NCBI GenBank assembly: GCA_026400835.1
Contig: JAPLOA010000047.1
Span: forward strand, 60,814-124,813
DNA from: Planctomycetales bacterium
GTDB lineage: Bacteria; Planctomycetota; Planctomycetia; Planctomycetales; Planctomycetaceae
Length of the DNA stretch: 64,000 nt
Direction: 5' to 3'
The translations under genes and the position numbers were made by a program. The notes below the pieces were generated by a model. That model was given only the letters and a program-made list of their open reading frames with translations. It ran no database searches and was not told the DNA's origin. Within the stretch, counting starts at the first letter, position 1. The number at the start of each line of letters is the position of its first letter. Below, piece after piece: positions 33,642-43,530 of the stretch.

Positions 33642-34655
33642 TCAGGCACTCTTACTCTCAACACCATCCCGGTGATTCACTCGCTGAGCGGCGGAGCTGA
33701 TGATGGCTTCGACCAACTGCTGGTACGCCATCCCGGTTTTGGTCGCGATCATCGGCAGGTCAGAATGTTCGGGATGCAGCCCGGCCAGAGGGTTGGCTTC
33801 GATAAAGCTTGGCTGACCATTGCCATCGGAACGCAGGTCGATACGACCTCCATCACGGGCCTTCAGAGCTTTCCATGACTCCAGAGCGATACGTTCGGCT
33901 TCGGCGACTTCCGCGTCGTTCGACGAACTGACCAGATCGTAGCGAACGAGCTCTTCGCAGCGTTCCTTGTTAACATAGCTGTAGGCTCCTGGTTCGGCAT
34001 CTGCCAGCAATACGATCTCAAGGGTACCCAGCACGCGAGCTTCGTCGCCGGTGCCAAGAATTCCAACGGTGAACTCGCGACCACAGAGATACGTTTCCAC
34101 AAGAACCGGCTGCCGAAATTTCTCCAGGAGGCTCGTACAGACTTCGCGAAGTTCATCGACAGAGGAAATACATGACGCAGGTGAAACGCCCTTACCGGTC
34201 CCTTCGGCGATTGGCTTCGCGAACAATGGGTAAGGAAGATCAACATTCTCAACATCAGAGATCTGCTCAACCACCGCGAAGCGAGCTGTCGGCAGTCCGG
34301 CCTTTTCTACCAGAGTCTTCGTAAGGCCCTTATGCAGACACACGGCCATTACGACCGGATCAGCAAACGTGCAGGGGATTTCGTAAGCTTCCAGCAAGGC
34401 CGGAACCTGAGCTTCGCGAGCGATCCCGTGCATGCCTTCGCAAATATTGAAGACCAGATCCCAGCGATCTCCCGTGGCCAGACGTGTCACTAATTGTCGA
34501 ATATGCCCAATGCGATCTGTTTCGTGACCGAGACTGCGAATGGCATTCTCAATCGAATCGATGGTATCAGCGCGATCAAATTCGGCGGTGGCTTCTTCGT
34601 CATATCCGGCCGCCAGATACTCGTCTCGCAGGTCGTAGGTCAGCCCAATCTTCAT
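33642..34655 (-). CDS. ATP-grasp ligase, D-alanine-D-alanine ligase family
   Basis: A 337-residue ATP-grasp protein. It starts MKIGLTYDLRDEYLAAGYDEEATAEFD, then WDLVFNICEGMHGIAREAQVPALLEAYEIPCTFADP resembles the D-Ala-D-Ala ligase N-terminal domain. KPIAEGTGKGVSP is the ATP-binding loop, with VLVETYLCGREFTVGILG and SFIEANPLAGLHPEHSDLPMIATKTGMAYQQLVEAII as the metal and substrate region. It lacks the short serine loop typical of Ddl itself. It may therefore ligate another amino acid or peptide, as many planctomycete paralogues are expected to do. Confidence 0.82.
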   Translation of the reverse strand: MKIGLTYDLRDEYLAAGYDEEATAEFDRADTIDSIENAIRSLGHETDRIGHIRQLVTRLATGDRWDLVFNICEGMHGIAREAQVPALLEAYEIPCTFADPVVMAVCLHKGLTKTLVEKAGLPTARFAVVEQISDVENVDLPYPLFAKPIAEGTGKGVSPASCISSVDELREVCTSLLEKFRQPVLVETYLCGREFTVGILGTGDEARVLGTLEIVLLADAEPGAYSYVNKERCEELVRYDLVSSSNDAEVAEAERIALESWKALKARDGGRIDLRSDGNGQPSFIEANPLAGLHPEHSDLPMIATKTGMAYQQLVEAIISSAAQRVNHRDGVESKSA

Positions 34656-34769
34656 CGCACGTCTTTCAGAGCCACAGTCTGGTCATCAGCGTTGCCTGTT
34701 TGTTGCAGTTTTCAGGCGAAGCGTAGCAAAACCCATTGAATCTACGATGGCTGATATTGCGGCTGGAGA

Positions 34770-35249
34770 TCAGGATTCGCACATTTCTTCATAAAGCTGA
34801 GCCCGAAGTCGCTCGGCTTCGTCTCGATCCATCCCCAGCGTTGGCAGCAATTCGGCCCTCGGTGCAAGCAGCTCCAGCGGACATCCGGAAGCCGGCTGAG
34901 CTGTCAGACCTTTGGCGGTGTAGTCGAACGGATAGAGACGGCAAACGATCGGCCGATTCTCTACGGGAAGGCGGCAGCCCGCTGGCCCAAGGAAGAAACA
35001 GTCGCCGTTGTTGACCTGCTTGAGCACTCGACGAGTTCCATCAGGCCGAAACACGTGCTTGTGCCAGAACGGATCCTCGATCTGCTGGTCATACACCGGA
35101 TAGCCGGGAGCCCTGAATTCCGTGAACTCAACACCCTCTGCAAACGGCTGAATCCTTCGCACGTCGGCCAGCGAAACGTAAATCTCTGAATCCTGACAGC
35201 ACGTCCGCTGATGTCGCGAACAACGTACACAAAGAAATTCCTCAGCCAT
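34770..35249 (-). CDS. YkgJ-family cysteine-cluster protein
   Basis: A 159-residue protein with the Cys-cluster layout of the YkgJ/UPF0153 family: FLCVRCSRHQRTCCQDSEIYVSLADVRRI at the N-terminus, then GDCFFLGPAGCRLPVENRPIVCRLYPFDYTAKG, and SGCPLEL. At least seven cysteines are positioned to bind zinc or an iron-sulfur cluster. Family function is not established. It lies 114 bases upstream of the ATP-grasp gene's divergent end and has its own promoter space. The stop and start both fit the family length. Confidence 0.85.
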   Translation of the reverse strand: MAEEFLCVRCSRHQRTCCQDSEIYVSLADVRRIQPFAEGVEFTEFRAPGYPVYDQQIEDPFWHKHVFRPDGTRRVLKQVNNGDCFFLGPAGCRLPVENRPIVCRLYPFDYTAKGLTAQPASGCPLELLAPRAELLPTLGMDRDEAERLRAQLYEEMCES

Positions 35250-35536
35250 GAGACGATCCTGATCCTTCTGTCCGGCGAACTGATCCTCGAAATTCGTGGA
35301 CGAATTGTATCGTGAACGAATTCAGTGTCGATTCTTTGGTGATCTCGTCTCAATCATGCGACCAGAAATGTGCTGTTTGGTTTTCAGCGGTGCCGTCAGA
35401 CGTTAAAACATGCGTTCCCGCCCCTTACTCTGTCACTGCCAGGAAAACGGTTAGTTAAACTCACCAATATGTGGCACCTCACAATTGGTTCCTGCCCCCC
35501 GGTTTCCAGGCCATGGACATCCTTCCGTTGGAGTGA

Positions 35537-38500
35537 ATGAAGATGAATCGCGTGTCTACGCTGTGTGTTTTCGTTGGATTGTTGATTGGGGCGATACCTG
35601 AAGGAAACGGTCAGGATGTCAAAGGTGCCGCGCCGGCAACGGCGACACTCAGGCATTCTGATTTAAGCGTCTATCAAGCCGACGATGGAACATTAAAGCC
35701 TATCCGCACAGCGGAAGACTGGGCGATTCGTCGCAAGCAGATTCTGGCCGGGATGCAGGAAGCGACAGGCCCGCTTGCTCCACACCAACAGCAGCCGGCC
35801 TTCGACATCAGGATTACCGAAGACATCCGTATCGAAGGCGTGCGACGCCTGACGATGACGATTGCCATCGACGAATCGGATCGACTGCCTCTCGACCTGT
35901 ATCTTCCCAAATCCGTTGCCGACTCCGTCGACGCAGGGAAACTTCTGGACGCTGAAGGCACCGCGAAACTGGCCGCGATGGTGGCGTTGCATCCGACCGG
36001 TCCTGCCGGAAAACGCATTGTCGCCGGCGAAGGCAAGGCTGGTCGGCAGTATGGCGTCGAGATGGCTCAGCGAGGCTATGTCGTAATCGCTCCGGACTAT
36101 CCATCGTTCGGCGAATATGAAAAGTACGATTTCACGGGCGACAAGTACATTTCGGGAACCATGAAGGGCATCGTTAATCACATGCGCTGTGTGGATCTGC
36201 TGTCGGCTCTGAAGTTTGTGGACGCAGAACGCATCGGAGCGATTGGGCACTCGCTCGGTGGGCATAACGCGATTTTTCTGGGCGTCTTTGATGAGCGTAT
36301 CAAAGTGATCGTTTCCAGTTGCGGCTGGTGTCCGTTTCACGATTATTACGGCGGCAAGATCGCAGGCTGGACAAGCGATCGATACATGCCACTGCTAAAG
36401 GACAGGTATGAACTGAATCCGGATCTGGTTCCGTTCGACTTCTACGAACTGGTTGCCGCTCTGGCTCCGCGAACATTTGTTTCTGTCTCACCAGTTGAGG
36501 ACGCCAATTTCGACATCAACGGTGTGAAGAAAGCGATCCCTGTTGCGGGTTCGATTTATGCCTTGTTGAAGGCTCGCAGTGAACTGATTCTGCTGACGCC
36601 GGATTGCGATCACAATTTTCCCACGGACATGAGATTGCAGTCTTATGGCGTGATGGATCGAGTGCTCAAGCATACGCCGGATGCATTCGAACCGGACTAC
36701 GCCGCCGAGTTGCCTCGTATTGCGGCTCATGAACCGGCCGATGCCATGTCCACTTTTCAGTTGGTCGATGGTTTTGAAATGCAGCAGATCGCTTCCGAAC
36801 CACTCGTAACGGATCCGGTCGCGATGTCGTTTGATGCCGATGGACGGTTGTTCGTCGCGGAGATGCGTGACTATTCCGAACAGGATAAGGAGGCTCTTGG
36901 AGCCATTCGAGTGTTGCTCGACACTGACAATGATGGCAAGTTCGACAAGAGCCATGAGTTCGCTCAGGGGCTGAGCTGGCCGACCGCGATTATCTGTGCC
37001 AACGATGGTGTGTTCGTCGGAGCGGCGCCAGATCTTTACTTCCTGAAGGATACCGACGGCGACTTCAAAGCCGACGCGAAAGAACTGGTCTTTACCGGGT
37101 TCGCTCGCAACAACGTTCAGGGACTGATTAACAGCTTTCATTGGGGACCGGACAATCGTATTTATGGTTCTGCAAGCACCGTTGGTGGTTCCATTACGAG
37201 CCCAAAGTATCCGGACCGCAAGGCTCTCGAATGCCGCGGACGTGACTTCTCGTTCGATCCCAAGACGCTTGAACTGCGAGCTGAAACCGGCGGCGGGCAG
37301 CACGGCATGTCATTCGATGACTGGGGTCGTCGCTTTGTCAGCGCGAATAGTGACCATGCTCAGGCGATTGTCTATCGAGATCAGTATTTGTCCCGTTCTC
37401 CTCTGCCTTCCGCCGCGCCGACTCGCGTTAGTATTGCGGTCGATGGTGGTCAGGCTCCAGTCTTTCGTATCAGTCAGGTGGAGCCTTGGCGCGTCGTGAG
37501 AACTCGCCTGCGTGCCTCTGGGTTATCCAAGGGCATCGTTGAAGGGGGTGGCAAACCGGCCGGATATTTCACAGGAGCAACCGGCATCACGATCTACCGC
37601 GGCGATGCATGGCCGGCCGACACGAAGGGCCTTGCCATTATCGGCGACGTCGGCAGCAATATTATTCATCGCAAACGAGTGACTCCAGAGGGAGTGATTT
37701 GGAAAGCCGAACGAATTGATCCCGGAAAAGAACTGGTCGCATCGACCGATGTCTGGTTCCGTCCGGTGCAGTACGCAAACGCTCCGGATGGTTGTCTGCA
37801 GGTTCTTGACATGTACCGTGAGACGATCGAACATCCGGCCAGTTTGCCGCCGGAAATCAAACGCCATCTGGACCTGACCAGCGGCCGTGATCGCGGACGC
37901 TTGTACCGCATTGCTCCGAAAGGTTACGTGGCTCGATTAACTCCTAAGTTGAGTGCCGTGGCGACGACAGAACTTGTGAAGTTGCTGGAGCATCCGAATT
38001 CGTGGCATCGTGAAACGGCGTCACGCCTGATCTATGAACGACAGGATAAATCTGTCGTGGAAGACCTGCGACAGTTGCTGCGAGAATCAAAGTCGTCACT
38101 CGCTCACTTCCACGCAATCGGATGTCTGGAAGGTTTGGCCGCATTACAGCCGGCCGATGTGCTTGTTGCTCTGGACGATGTTGAGTCCGGCGTCCGCGAG
38201 CGAGCTCTGGTGGCGTCCGAGAAGTTTGTGGATTCCACTGAGTTGCTGACAAAACTGGCCAGCATGCCTGAGGACAAGGATGCTCGAGTTCGCATGCAAC
38301 TGGGTTTCACGCTTGGCGAATTTCCAGCATCTCCAACACGTCAGTCAGCATTGTTGAAATTGCTGGCTGGGTCTGGTTCGGATCGTTGGATTCGCACCGC
38401 TGTGTTTTCTTCGCTGGGCAGTGAAGCCGAAGCGGCTTTGCAGGCGATGTCTGTTGATGAAAGTCTAAGTCCAGCTGGTGCCGCAATTGCACTGCCGGAA

Positions 38501-39556
38501 CTCGCGGATCTGGTTGCTCGCCGAACGTCCAGTGAAGAAGGTTGGAAGAATATTGCCGCCGTGGTCAGTCGTCGTGCGAATGATCCGGCTCTGCAGGTCA
38601 GGATTCTGCAAACGGTTTATGCAGCAAACAAGGCCGCACAGAGCAGCCCAGCCTTCAAGGATCTGGTTGCTGAATTAGTGACAGCAGCTCGAGCGAAAGC
38701 TGCGAATGCTGAACTGGAGGAATCTCTGAGAGCTGCTGCGCTGAGTGCATTGAGTTTGTCGACTTATTCCATTGATGGAGAATTGCTGCTGAGTTCACTG
38801 GAGAGTACTCAACCGCCAGTCGTACAGAACGCGGCTCTGGCGACGCTGGTCAAATTCAGCGACGATGGCGTAGCGAAGGAATTGCTGGCTCGCTGGCCGG
38901 GGTTGTCTCCAAAACTGGCGGAACGAGTTCGCGATGGTTTATTGAGTCGTGCGTCATGGAGCATCATGCTGCTGGATGCCATCACGGCCGGAACGCTGCC
39001 GAAAACGACGCTGACTCAGACGGACGTGCAACGACTGACGGATCTTCCGGACGAAGGTGTACGATCACGAGCGATCAAGTTGCTGGAATCCATGGCCGGG
39101 TCTTCTCGCGATGAAGTCATTCGAGCTTATCAGGTCTCGCTGACGTTAAAAGGCGATCGCGATAAGGGGGCCGCATTGTTTAAACAAAACTGCTCTGCTT
39201 GTCATCAGATCGGGACAGTCGGGAATCAGGTCGGACCAAATCTGGCCACGTTGAAAAATCGCGGTCCGGAAGCGATTCTGACGAACGTTCTGGATCCGAA
39301 TCGCGAAGTCAATCCGGCCTGGCGAGATTACGTCGCGGTCACTGTCGAAGGCACGACTCACAACGGTGTGCTGGTCTCAGAGTCTGCCGGCAGCCTGACA
39401 TTGCGTCGAGCCGAAGCGAAAGAGACGGCCCTGCTGAGATCGGAACTCGAAGTTCTGCGAGACACCGGGCGATCCCTGATGCCGGAAGGTCTGGAAAAGA
39501 ACCTCGATGCTCAGGCTATGGCGGATTTGATCACCTGGATGATGACGCTGGAATAG
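35537..39556 (+). CDS. Giant fusion: alpha/beta-hydrolase plus PVC-type haem dehydrogenase, HEAT repeats and cytochrome c
   Basis: A 1339-residue exported protein (leader VSTLCVFVGLLIGAIPEGNGQ). Domains in order: an alpha/beta-hydrolase of the dienelactone type (about 90-390, nucleophile GHSLGGHN, VVIAPDYPSFGEYE, and a late acid and His in TPDCDHNFP); a PVC membrane-bound dehydrogenase-type beta-propeller (about 405-790, MSFDADGRLFVAEMRDY, DTDNDGKFDKSHEFAQGLSWPTAI, GQHGMSFDDWGRRF); HEAT-like helical repeats (about 800-1180); and a C-terminal cytochrome c (GAALFKQNCSACHQIG, CxxCH near residue 1217). Propeller, HEAT and haem together are standard in planctomycetes, while the hydrolase fused in front is unusual. 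It suggests coupled ester cleavage and oxidation at the cell surface. Confidence 0.88.
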   Translation: MKMNRVSTLCVFVGLLIGAIPEGNGQDVKGAAPATATLRHSDLSVYQADDGTLKPIRTAEDWAIRRKQILAGMQEATGPLAPHQQQPAFDIRITEDIRIEGVRRLTMTIAIDESDRLPLDLYLPKSVADSVDAGKLLDAEGTAKLAAMVALHPTGPAGKRIVAGEGKAGRQYGVEMAQRGYVVIAPDYPSFGEYEKYDFTGDKYISGTMKGIVNHMRCVDLLSALKFVDAERIGAIGHSLGGHNAIFLGVFDERIKVIVSSCGWCPFHDYYGGKIAGWTSDRYMPLLKDRYELNPDLVPFDFYELVAALAPRTFVSVSPVEDANFDINGVKKAIPVAGSIYALLKARSELILLTPDCDHNFPTDMRLQSYGVMDRVLKHTPDAFEPDYAAELPRIAAHEPADAMSTFQLVDGFEMQQIASEPLVTDPVAMSFDADGRLFVAEMRDYSEQDKEALGAIRVLLDTDNDGKFDKSHEFAQGLSWPTAIICANDGVFVGAAPDLYFLKDTDGDFKADAKELVFTGFARNNVQGLINSFHWGPDNRIYGSASTVGGSITSPKYPDRKALECRGRDFSFDPKTLELRAETGGGQHGMSFDDWGRRFVSANSDHAQAIVYRDQYLSRSPLPSAAPTRVSIAVDGGQAPVFRISQVEPWRVVRTRLRASGLSKGIVEGGGKPAGYFTGATGITIYRGDAWPADTKGLAIIGDVGSNIIHRKRVTPEGVIWKAERIDPGKELVASTDVWFRPVQYANAPDGCLQVLDMYRETIEHPASLPPEIKRHLDLTSGRDRGRLYRIAPKGYVARLTPKLSAVATTELVKLLEHPNSWHRETASRLIYERQDKSVVEDLRQLLRESKSSLAHFHAIGCLEGLAALQPADVLVALDDVESGVRERALVASEKFVDSTELLTKLASMPEDKDARVRMQLGFTLGEFPASPTRQSALLKLLAGSGSDRWIRTAVFSSLGSEAEAALQAMSVDESLSPAGAAIALPELADLVARRTSSEEGWKNIAAVVSRRANDPALQVRILQTVYAANKAAQSSPAFKDLVAELVTAARAKAANAELEESLRAAALSALSLSTYSIDGELLLSSLESTQPPVVQNAALATLVKFSDDGVAKELLARWPGLSPKLAERVRDGLLSRASWSIMLLDAITAGTLPKTTLTQTDVQRLTDLPDEGVRSRAIKLLESMAGSSRDEVIRAYQVSLTLKGDRDKGAALFKQNCSACHQIGTVGNQVGPNLATLKNRGPEAILTNVLDPNREVNPAWRDYVAVTVEGTTHNGVLVSESAGSLTLRRAEAKETALLRSELEVLRDTGRSLMPEGLEKNLDAQAMADLITWMMTLE

Positions 39557-39592
39557 CCCAGGATCAACAGGATAGTCGTGCACACATGAAAA

Positions 39593-39618
39593 GAGCGGCC
39601 TGGGTAACCAGGCCGCTC
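39593..39618. terminator. Hairpin after the giant gene
   Basis: GAGCGGCCTGG (39593-39603) and CCAGGCCGCTC (39608-39618) form a perfect 11-bp stem with GTAA loop, about 37 bases after the stop codon. No T run follows on the plus strand, while TTTT follows on the minus strand. It may terminate or stabilise the mRNA end. The rest of 39557-39974 is without a gene. Confidence 0.45.
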
Positions 39619-39974
39619 CCGATATTGAGTCCTGCAAGGCGGGCCATGACTTGCAGGTCAACGGCTCAGAGCAGGGCAATTCGTATGCCAAAACTCCGCA
39701 CGTCAATTTTTCATCAGCGTTTGTTGCGATGGTGTGTGATGGACGCACGGGTTCAAAGGTGATCAAGCAGGTCGAACCCCCGATTTTCTGCAGGATTCAG
39801 CGGTGGAACTTGGCTGATTCCAGCAGGTGCCCGGGAATTGACTGGTCCGTGAACGGGTGTTTTCCGTTAAGTCGGGGAACCTGGTATCCTCCTGTCCGCA
39901 GCAGAAATCTCTGCAGCATTCTGCGCCGCGATGTTCCAACCTGAGACACCCCTGATCTTGTCTGTGAGCCCTGA

Positions 39975-40805
39975 ATGTATCGATCGCTGGATCCCGAGAA
40001 GACGATTGCCACTTTGCGGACATTGTCGAATCGTATCGAAGAACGCTTTCCGGGAGCCAGCCTTAATCGGGTTTGTGTTGAGCTGTTGTCGATTGCCGAG
40101 GAAACCACGGGGCGAATCAACTGGCTGTCCAGGCCCCATGCGTGGATTCGAATTGCGGTGTTCGTTGTGATCGGTTTCGCGATGTACCTTGGCTGGCAGG
40201 TTTTAAAGCAGTTAAAGGTGGAAGCCGGCGGTTTAGAAATTCAGGATCTTGAAGCGGCCGCGAACGCAGTGTTCCTGTTGGGTGCTGCGTTGTTGTTTCT
40301 TGTCACGCTGGAATCTCGCATCAAGCGCTCGAGAGTCCTCTCGGCCGTCAATGAATTGCGAGCGATCTCCCATGTGATCGACATGCATCAGCTTACGAAG
40401 GACCCCAGTCAGGTCATTGTCGGCGTTGGCCATCGAACACCATCATCGCCTAAGCGAACGCTGACCGCCTATCAACTGACACGGTATCTTGATTACTGCA
40501 CAGAAATGTTGTCGCTGGTCGGAAAACTGGCCGCGTTGTACGCGCAGAGTAACTCTGACAGTGTCGTGTTGCAGTCGGTCAACGACATCGAGACGTTGAC
40601 AAATGGAATCAGCCGCAAGATCTGGCAGAAGATCATGATTCTGGACAACGACCTGAAACCCGACCCGGAGTTATTGAAGTCCACGTTATCGACAGAGCTT
40701 TCAATGGAGTCTTCTACGGAAGCCGCTGCTGCAGCCGATGCTTTCGTGACGGAGAATGTCAGTCCCGAAAAGAAGCGGCTGCCAATATCAGAGCCCAAAC
40801 GTTGA
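39975..40805 (+). CDS. Unknown membrane protein with two transmembrane segments
   Basis: A 276-residue product. Two hydrophobic segments are clear: about residues 57-74 (IRIAVFVVIGFAMYLGW) and 96-111 (AVFLLGAALLFLVTL). The long C-terminal part is helical and soluble, with LTAYQLTRYLDYCTEMLSLVGKLAALYAQ and a basic, acidic-patterned tail. No catalytic motif is recognised. Helical-hairpin membrane proteins of this shape occur next to varied genes in planctomycetes. Probably an inner-membrane protein with both ends in the cytoplasm, by inference from the charge distribution. Confidence 0.7.
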   Translation: MYRSLDPEKTIATLRTLSNRIEERFPGASLNRVCVELLSIAEETTGRINWLSRPHAWIRIAVFVVIGFAMYLGWQVLKQLKVEAGGLEIQDLEAAANAVFLLGAALLFLVTLESRIKRSRVLSAVNELRAISHVIDMHQLTKDPSQVIVGVGHRTPSSPKRTLTAYQLTRYLDYCTEMLSLVGKLAALYAQSNSDSVVLQSVNDIETLTNGISRKIWQKIMILDNDLKPDPELLKSTLSTELSMESSTEAAAAADAFVTENVSPEKKRLPISEPKR

Positions 40806-41078
40806 CACACTTCTGATAACAGACTCTTCAACCTCTGGTAACAGCTCCACCCTGAATAGCCGACGTTCGACTTCGATGCCATTGCACCCACGTACGTCCA
40901 TGTTGTGGTGATCCGGATGTATCGATTCTACGGGTGTGGGTTGCTTGTAACGCCGGAGCCATGGTCGGAACACAACGGTCGTCCATTTCAGGAGCTTCAT
41001 CGGCAGAATAACCCGAGGATGTCTGAAATATCTGCGAGGAGTATCAATCGGCAATTCTTCATGTATTAAGTTCTCCAT
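40788..41078 (-). CDS. Possible small basic protein, 96 residues
   Basis: An open minus-strand frame starting at ATG 41078 gives MENLIHEELPIDTPRRYFRHPRVILPMKLLKWTTVVFRPWLRRYKQ and so on. It would fill the gap between the membrane-protein gene, which it overlaps by 18 bases, and the divergent sulfotransferase gene. The composition is protein-like but there is no family match. A longer reading to 41219 would overlap the sulfotransferase start and is not favoured. Confidence 0.35.
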   Translation of the reverse strand: MENLIHEELPIDTPRRYFRHPRVILPMKLLKWTTVVFRPWLRRYKQPTPVESIHPDHHNMDVRGCNGIEVERRLFRVELLPEVEESVIRSVSTFGL

Positions 41079-41209
41079 GGTGGACGACGCGACCGCGTCT
41101 GACGGATGCCATAGGTCATCGATTTGCCCCCAAAACTGCCTGCAACCTGCGGCGGGACGATGTTGCCGTTTTCCAACATCACCAGAAACCTCTTTCGAAG
41201 AATCAGGCC

Positions 41210-42283
41210 ATGCTCGCAACTATCTCCGGAAACGGCTCTGTTCAATCAAGATTCTCTGACAGCAATAAATCCAACCTGGCTCGCTGCGTCCTTCTCGCCG
41301 GCAGTGCCCGCGGTGGCACTTCGTGGGCGTTAAAGGTGCTGGATTCACATCCGGCCGTCTGTGGTAGTCATGAGCCATTTTATCAGCTCTCCAAAGACAA
41401 ATCGCTGGTCGATTTGCTGGAGCGACTCAAGGACGGCAAAGGAACTGATGCCGATGCTCAGTTCCTCGTATCTACGGCCATCAAAGGTTGTGTCGAAACA
41501 CATAAGCCGCCGTTCTTTCGCAAAGACTTTTTGAAGACACCAGCATCGATTCGAACTGCCGCCTGGATGTCAGCCCGTGCTTGCAATGTCCTGAAGCCGG
41601 CTTTTGAGTATATGGCCACCGGCAACGTGACAAATGAACATCGCCTCGTCATCAAGAATCGACCGTTCCCTCATCTCGATAGAGTTCTGGATGCGATCAA
41701 CGCTGATGCCATTCTGCTGCTGCGTCATCCCTGTGGCGTCGTCAGTTCATGGCTGCGAGGCATCAAAATGGGGGTGATGGCGGCCGACAGTGCCGATCCA
41801 GCCAACGTCTGGGCACTTTATTCAGAGTACCTTGAGCCGGTCGGCATCACTCCGGATACGCTGTCCCAAATGTCGCCCGCGGGTGTTCTGGCGGTCAACT
41901 GGCTGGTTGATACTCTTATCTTTCGTGAATATCAGAACAGCCGCATGAGAACCCGCACGGTGGTGTACTGTGATCTGCTGCGAAATCCGCTGGAGGAATG
42001 GGCCAAAGTCTTCGATTGGCTGGGACTTTCCTTTGATCCCGCAGTTGCCACCTTTCTGTTGAAATCCTCGCAGCCGAAGTTCGATATCCGCAGCCTTTTT
42101 GGCAAAAAGTACACCTACTTTTCTGTCCGGGGAAATGAACGGTCTCCAATGGAGGCGTGGAAGAAGAATATGCCTGAAGGCCAGATTCACGAAGTCCTGG
42201 ACATCGTACGTCCGCACTTCGCGGTTGAAGAACACTGGCCGGGCTTAGTGCCGGAAAGACAACTCACCGTCGCTGTCGGCTGA
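41210..42283 (+). CDS. Sulfotransferase family protein
   Basis: A 357-residue protein with the two PAPS-binding elements of sulfotransferases. The 5'-phosphosulfate loop is LLAGSARGGTSWALKVLDSHPAVCGSHEPF (about residues 27-56). The 3'-phosphate site is AILLLRHPCGVVSSWLRGIK (about 165-184). The C-terminus has RTRTVVYCDLLRNPLEEWAKVFDWLGL and a KYTYFSVRG segment where the KxxxxRKG-type loop is expected. It transfers sulfate from PAPS to an unknown acceptor, perhaps a surface glycan. Its gene product and the FGE at 31052 are the two sulfur-ester-related proteins in the window. Confidence 0.85.
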   Translation: MLATISGNGSVQSRFSDSNKSNLARCVLLAGSARGGTSWALKVLDSHPAVCGSHEPFYQLSKDKSLVDLLERLKDGKGTDADAQFLVSTAIKGCVETHKPPFFRKDFLKTPASIRTAAWMSARACNVLKPAFEYMATGNVTNEHRLVIKNRPFPHLDRVLDAINADAILLLRHPCGVVSSWLRGIKMGVMAADSADPANVWALYSEYLEPVGITPDTLSQMSPAGVLAVNWLVDTLIFREYQNSRMRTRTVVYCDLLRNPLEEWAKVFDWLGLSFDPAVATFLLKSSQPKFDIRSLFGKKYTYFSVRGNERSPMEAWKKNMPEGQIHEVLDIVRPHFAVEEHWPGLVPERQLTVAVG

Positions 42284-42318
42284 TGATGTCTCGATGTGGT
42301 GCGGGGCAATCGCTGGTT

Positions 42319-43078
42319 TCAGGCCGCTTCGCGGAATCGCAATGATGGTTTCTCGATAGTCACGATGGTGTTCGCCGGAATACTTCGGCTCAGCGTCACG
42401 CTGGAACCAACCTGGGAGCCGGCTCCGATGACTGTCGTGCCGCCAAGGATGGTTGCATTGCTGTAGATCGTGACACGATCCTCGAGCGTCGGATGCCGCT
42501 TAGTTCCGCGAATTAGTTGCCCGTCTTCATCGCGAGGAAACGACCAGGCTCCCAGCGTGACGCCCTGATAAAGAGTCACGCTTGCACCAATTTCGCAGGT
42601 CTCTCCGATGACTACACCTGTGCCATGATCGATGAAGAATGCAGGGCCAATCTTCGCGCCCGGGTGAATGTCGATGCCGGTATCGCGATGAGCCCACTCG
42701 TTCAGGAAGTCGATTCAGGAATCGATCGGTCAGAATTGAAGCCGCCGGCGCGGCGGACACAGCTTCATACTCGTGATGCAAACGCAACTGCACCTGACGT
42801 GAATGAACCAGTGCTCGACTAATCTCAATTCTCAGCCGAGACTGAATCCGCGCCAGCGACGCCAGATACTCCGACGTGGCAGCTCCCGGTTGGAGCCGCC
42901 GATTCCCATGCACTCCGGGAAACAACAATTCGCGAATATCGTGAACGACGGCCATCACGCTGTCTACGCTTGGCAACGGCGTCGATTCGGGACACACACC
43001 ACCACAACACCCAAGCTGTTCCAGCAGAGTGTTGGCGATCTGTTCCAGCGACCTTTGCTCAGCAGCGTTTTGGGACAT
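42319..43078 (-). pseudogene. cysE: Serine O-acetyltransferase (EpsC/CysE type) broken by a frameshift
   Basis: The first frame (start ATG 43078, MSQNAAEQRSLEQIANTLLEQLG) gives the N-terminal helical domain up to ILTDRFLN. The second frame continues [41 protein letters not shown] and then the visible [12 protein letters not shown]...[20 protein letters not shown] hexapeptide-repeat domain to the stop at 42319. The break is at two near-identical neighbours, 42701-42713 and 42714-42725 (12 and 13 bases, one extra base). A perfect 12-base duplication would have kept the frame. All left-handed beta-helix motifs and the DIHPGAKIG and HGTGVVIGE signatures remain. The enzyme makes O-acetylserine for cysteine synthesis; if the shift is real, another copy must serve. 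Confidence 0.85.
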
Positions 43079-43530
43079 GGTGTTTCTCAAGCGTTCCCTG
43101 AAAATAGTCGGTTTTGTCGTCCGCGGCAGGACGCCAACGGCCTGTTGGTTTCGTCGGCACCAGAATATGTTTCGAGTCCAGTGTTGCCTTACCCTCTGCG
43201 AAAGCCACGTGACTTGCGCGGAGCGGAAGTCGACAATGTCGCCACAACAGCCCACAGGCTGCAAAAGCTACAGCCCTCCGCCCCTGCAAGATCGGCATCG
43301 CGGTTGCCTGTTCTGCATTCTCAGAACAACAGGTGCAGACGGATCGTGTGTCTCAGCCACTACGTAATGCGCAGGTCTGTTCATCGTGTGCATCCTGCCA
43401 AAGCTACTTTATAGGAAAACTTTGAAGGCCCGAGAAACCCGGAACCGAAACCTCGCTCTGGGTAAGGCTGCCCATCTGAAACCGCCAGTCTGGCTCAGGA
43501 ACATGGATTCTGAGCGGCTGAGAAATAAGA
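43079..43530. other. Divergent intergenic region, no gene or known riboswitch recognised
   Basis: The 452 bases separate the serine acetyltransferase gene from the next plus-strand gene. Only weak overlapping frames are seen. GGCCCGAGAAACCCGG and GGGTAAGGCTGCCC segments near 43420-43475 can pair locally, but no known riboswitch consensus was recognised. Confidence 0.3.
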
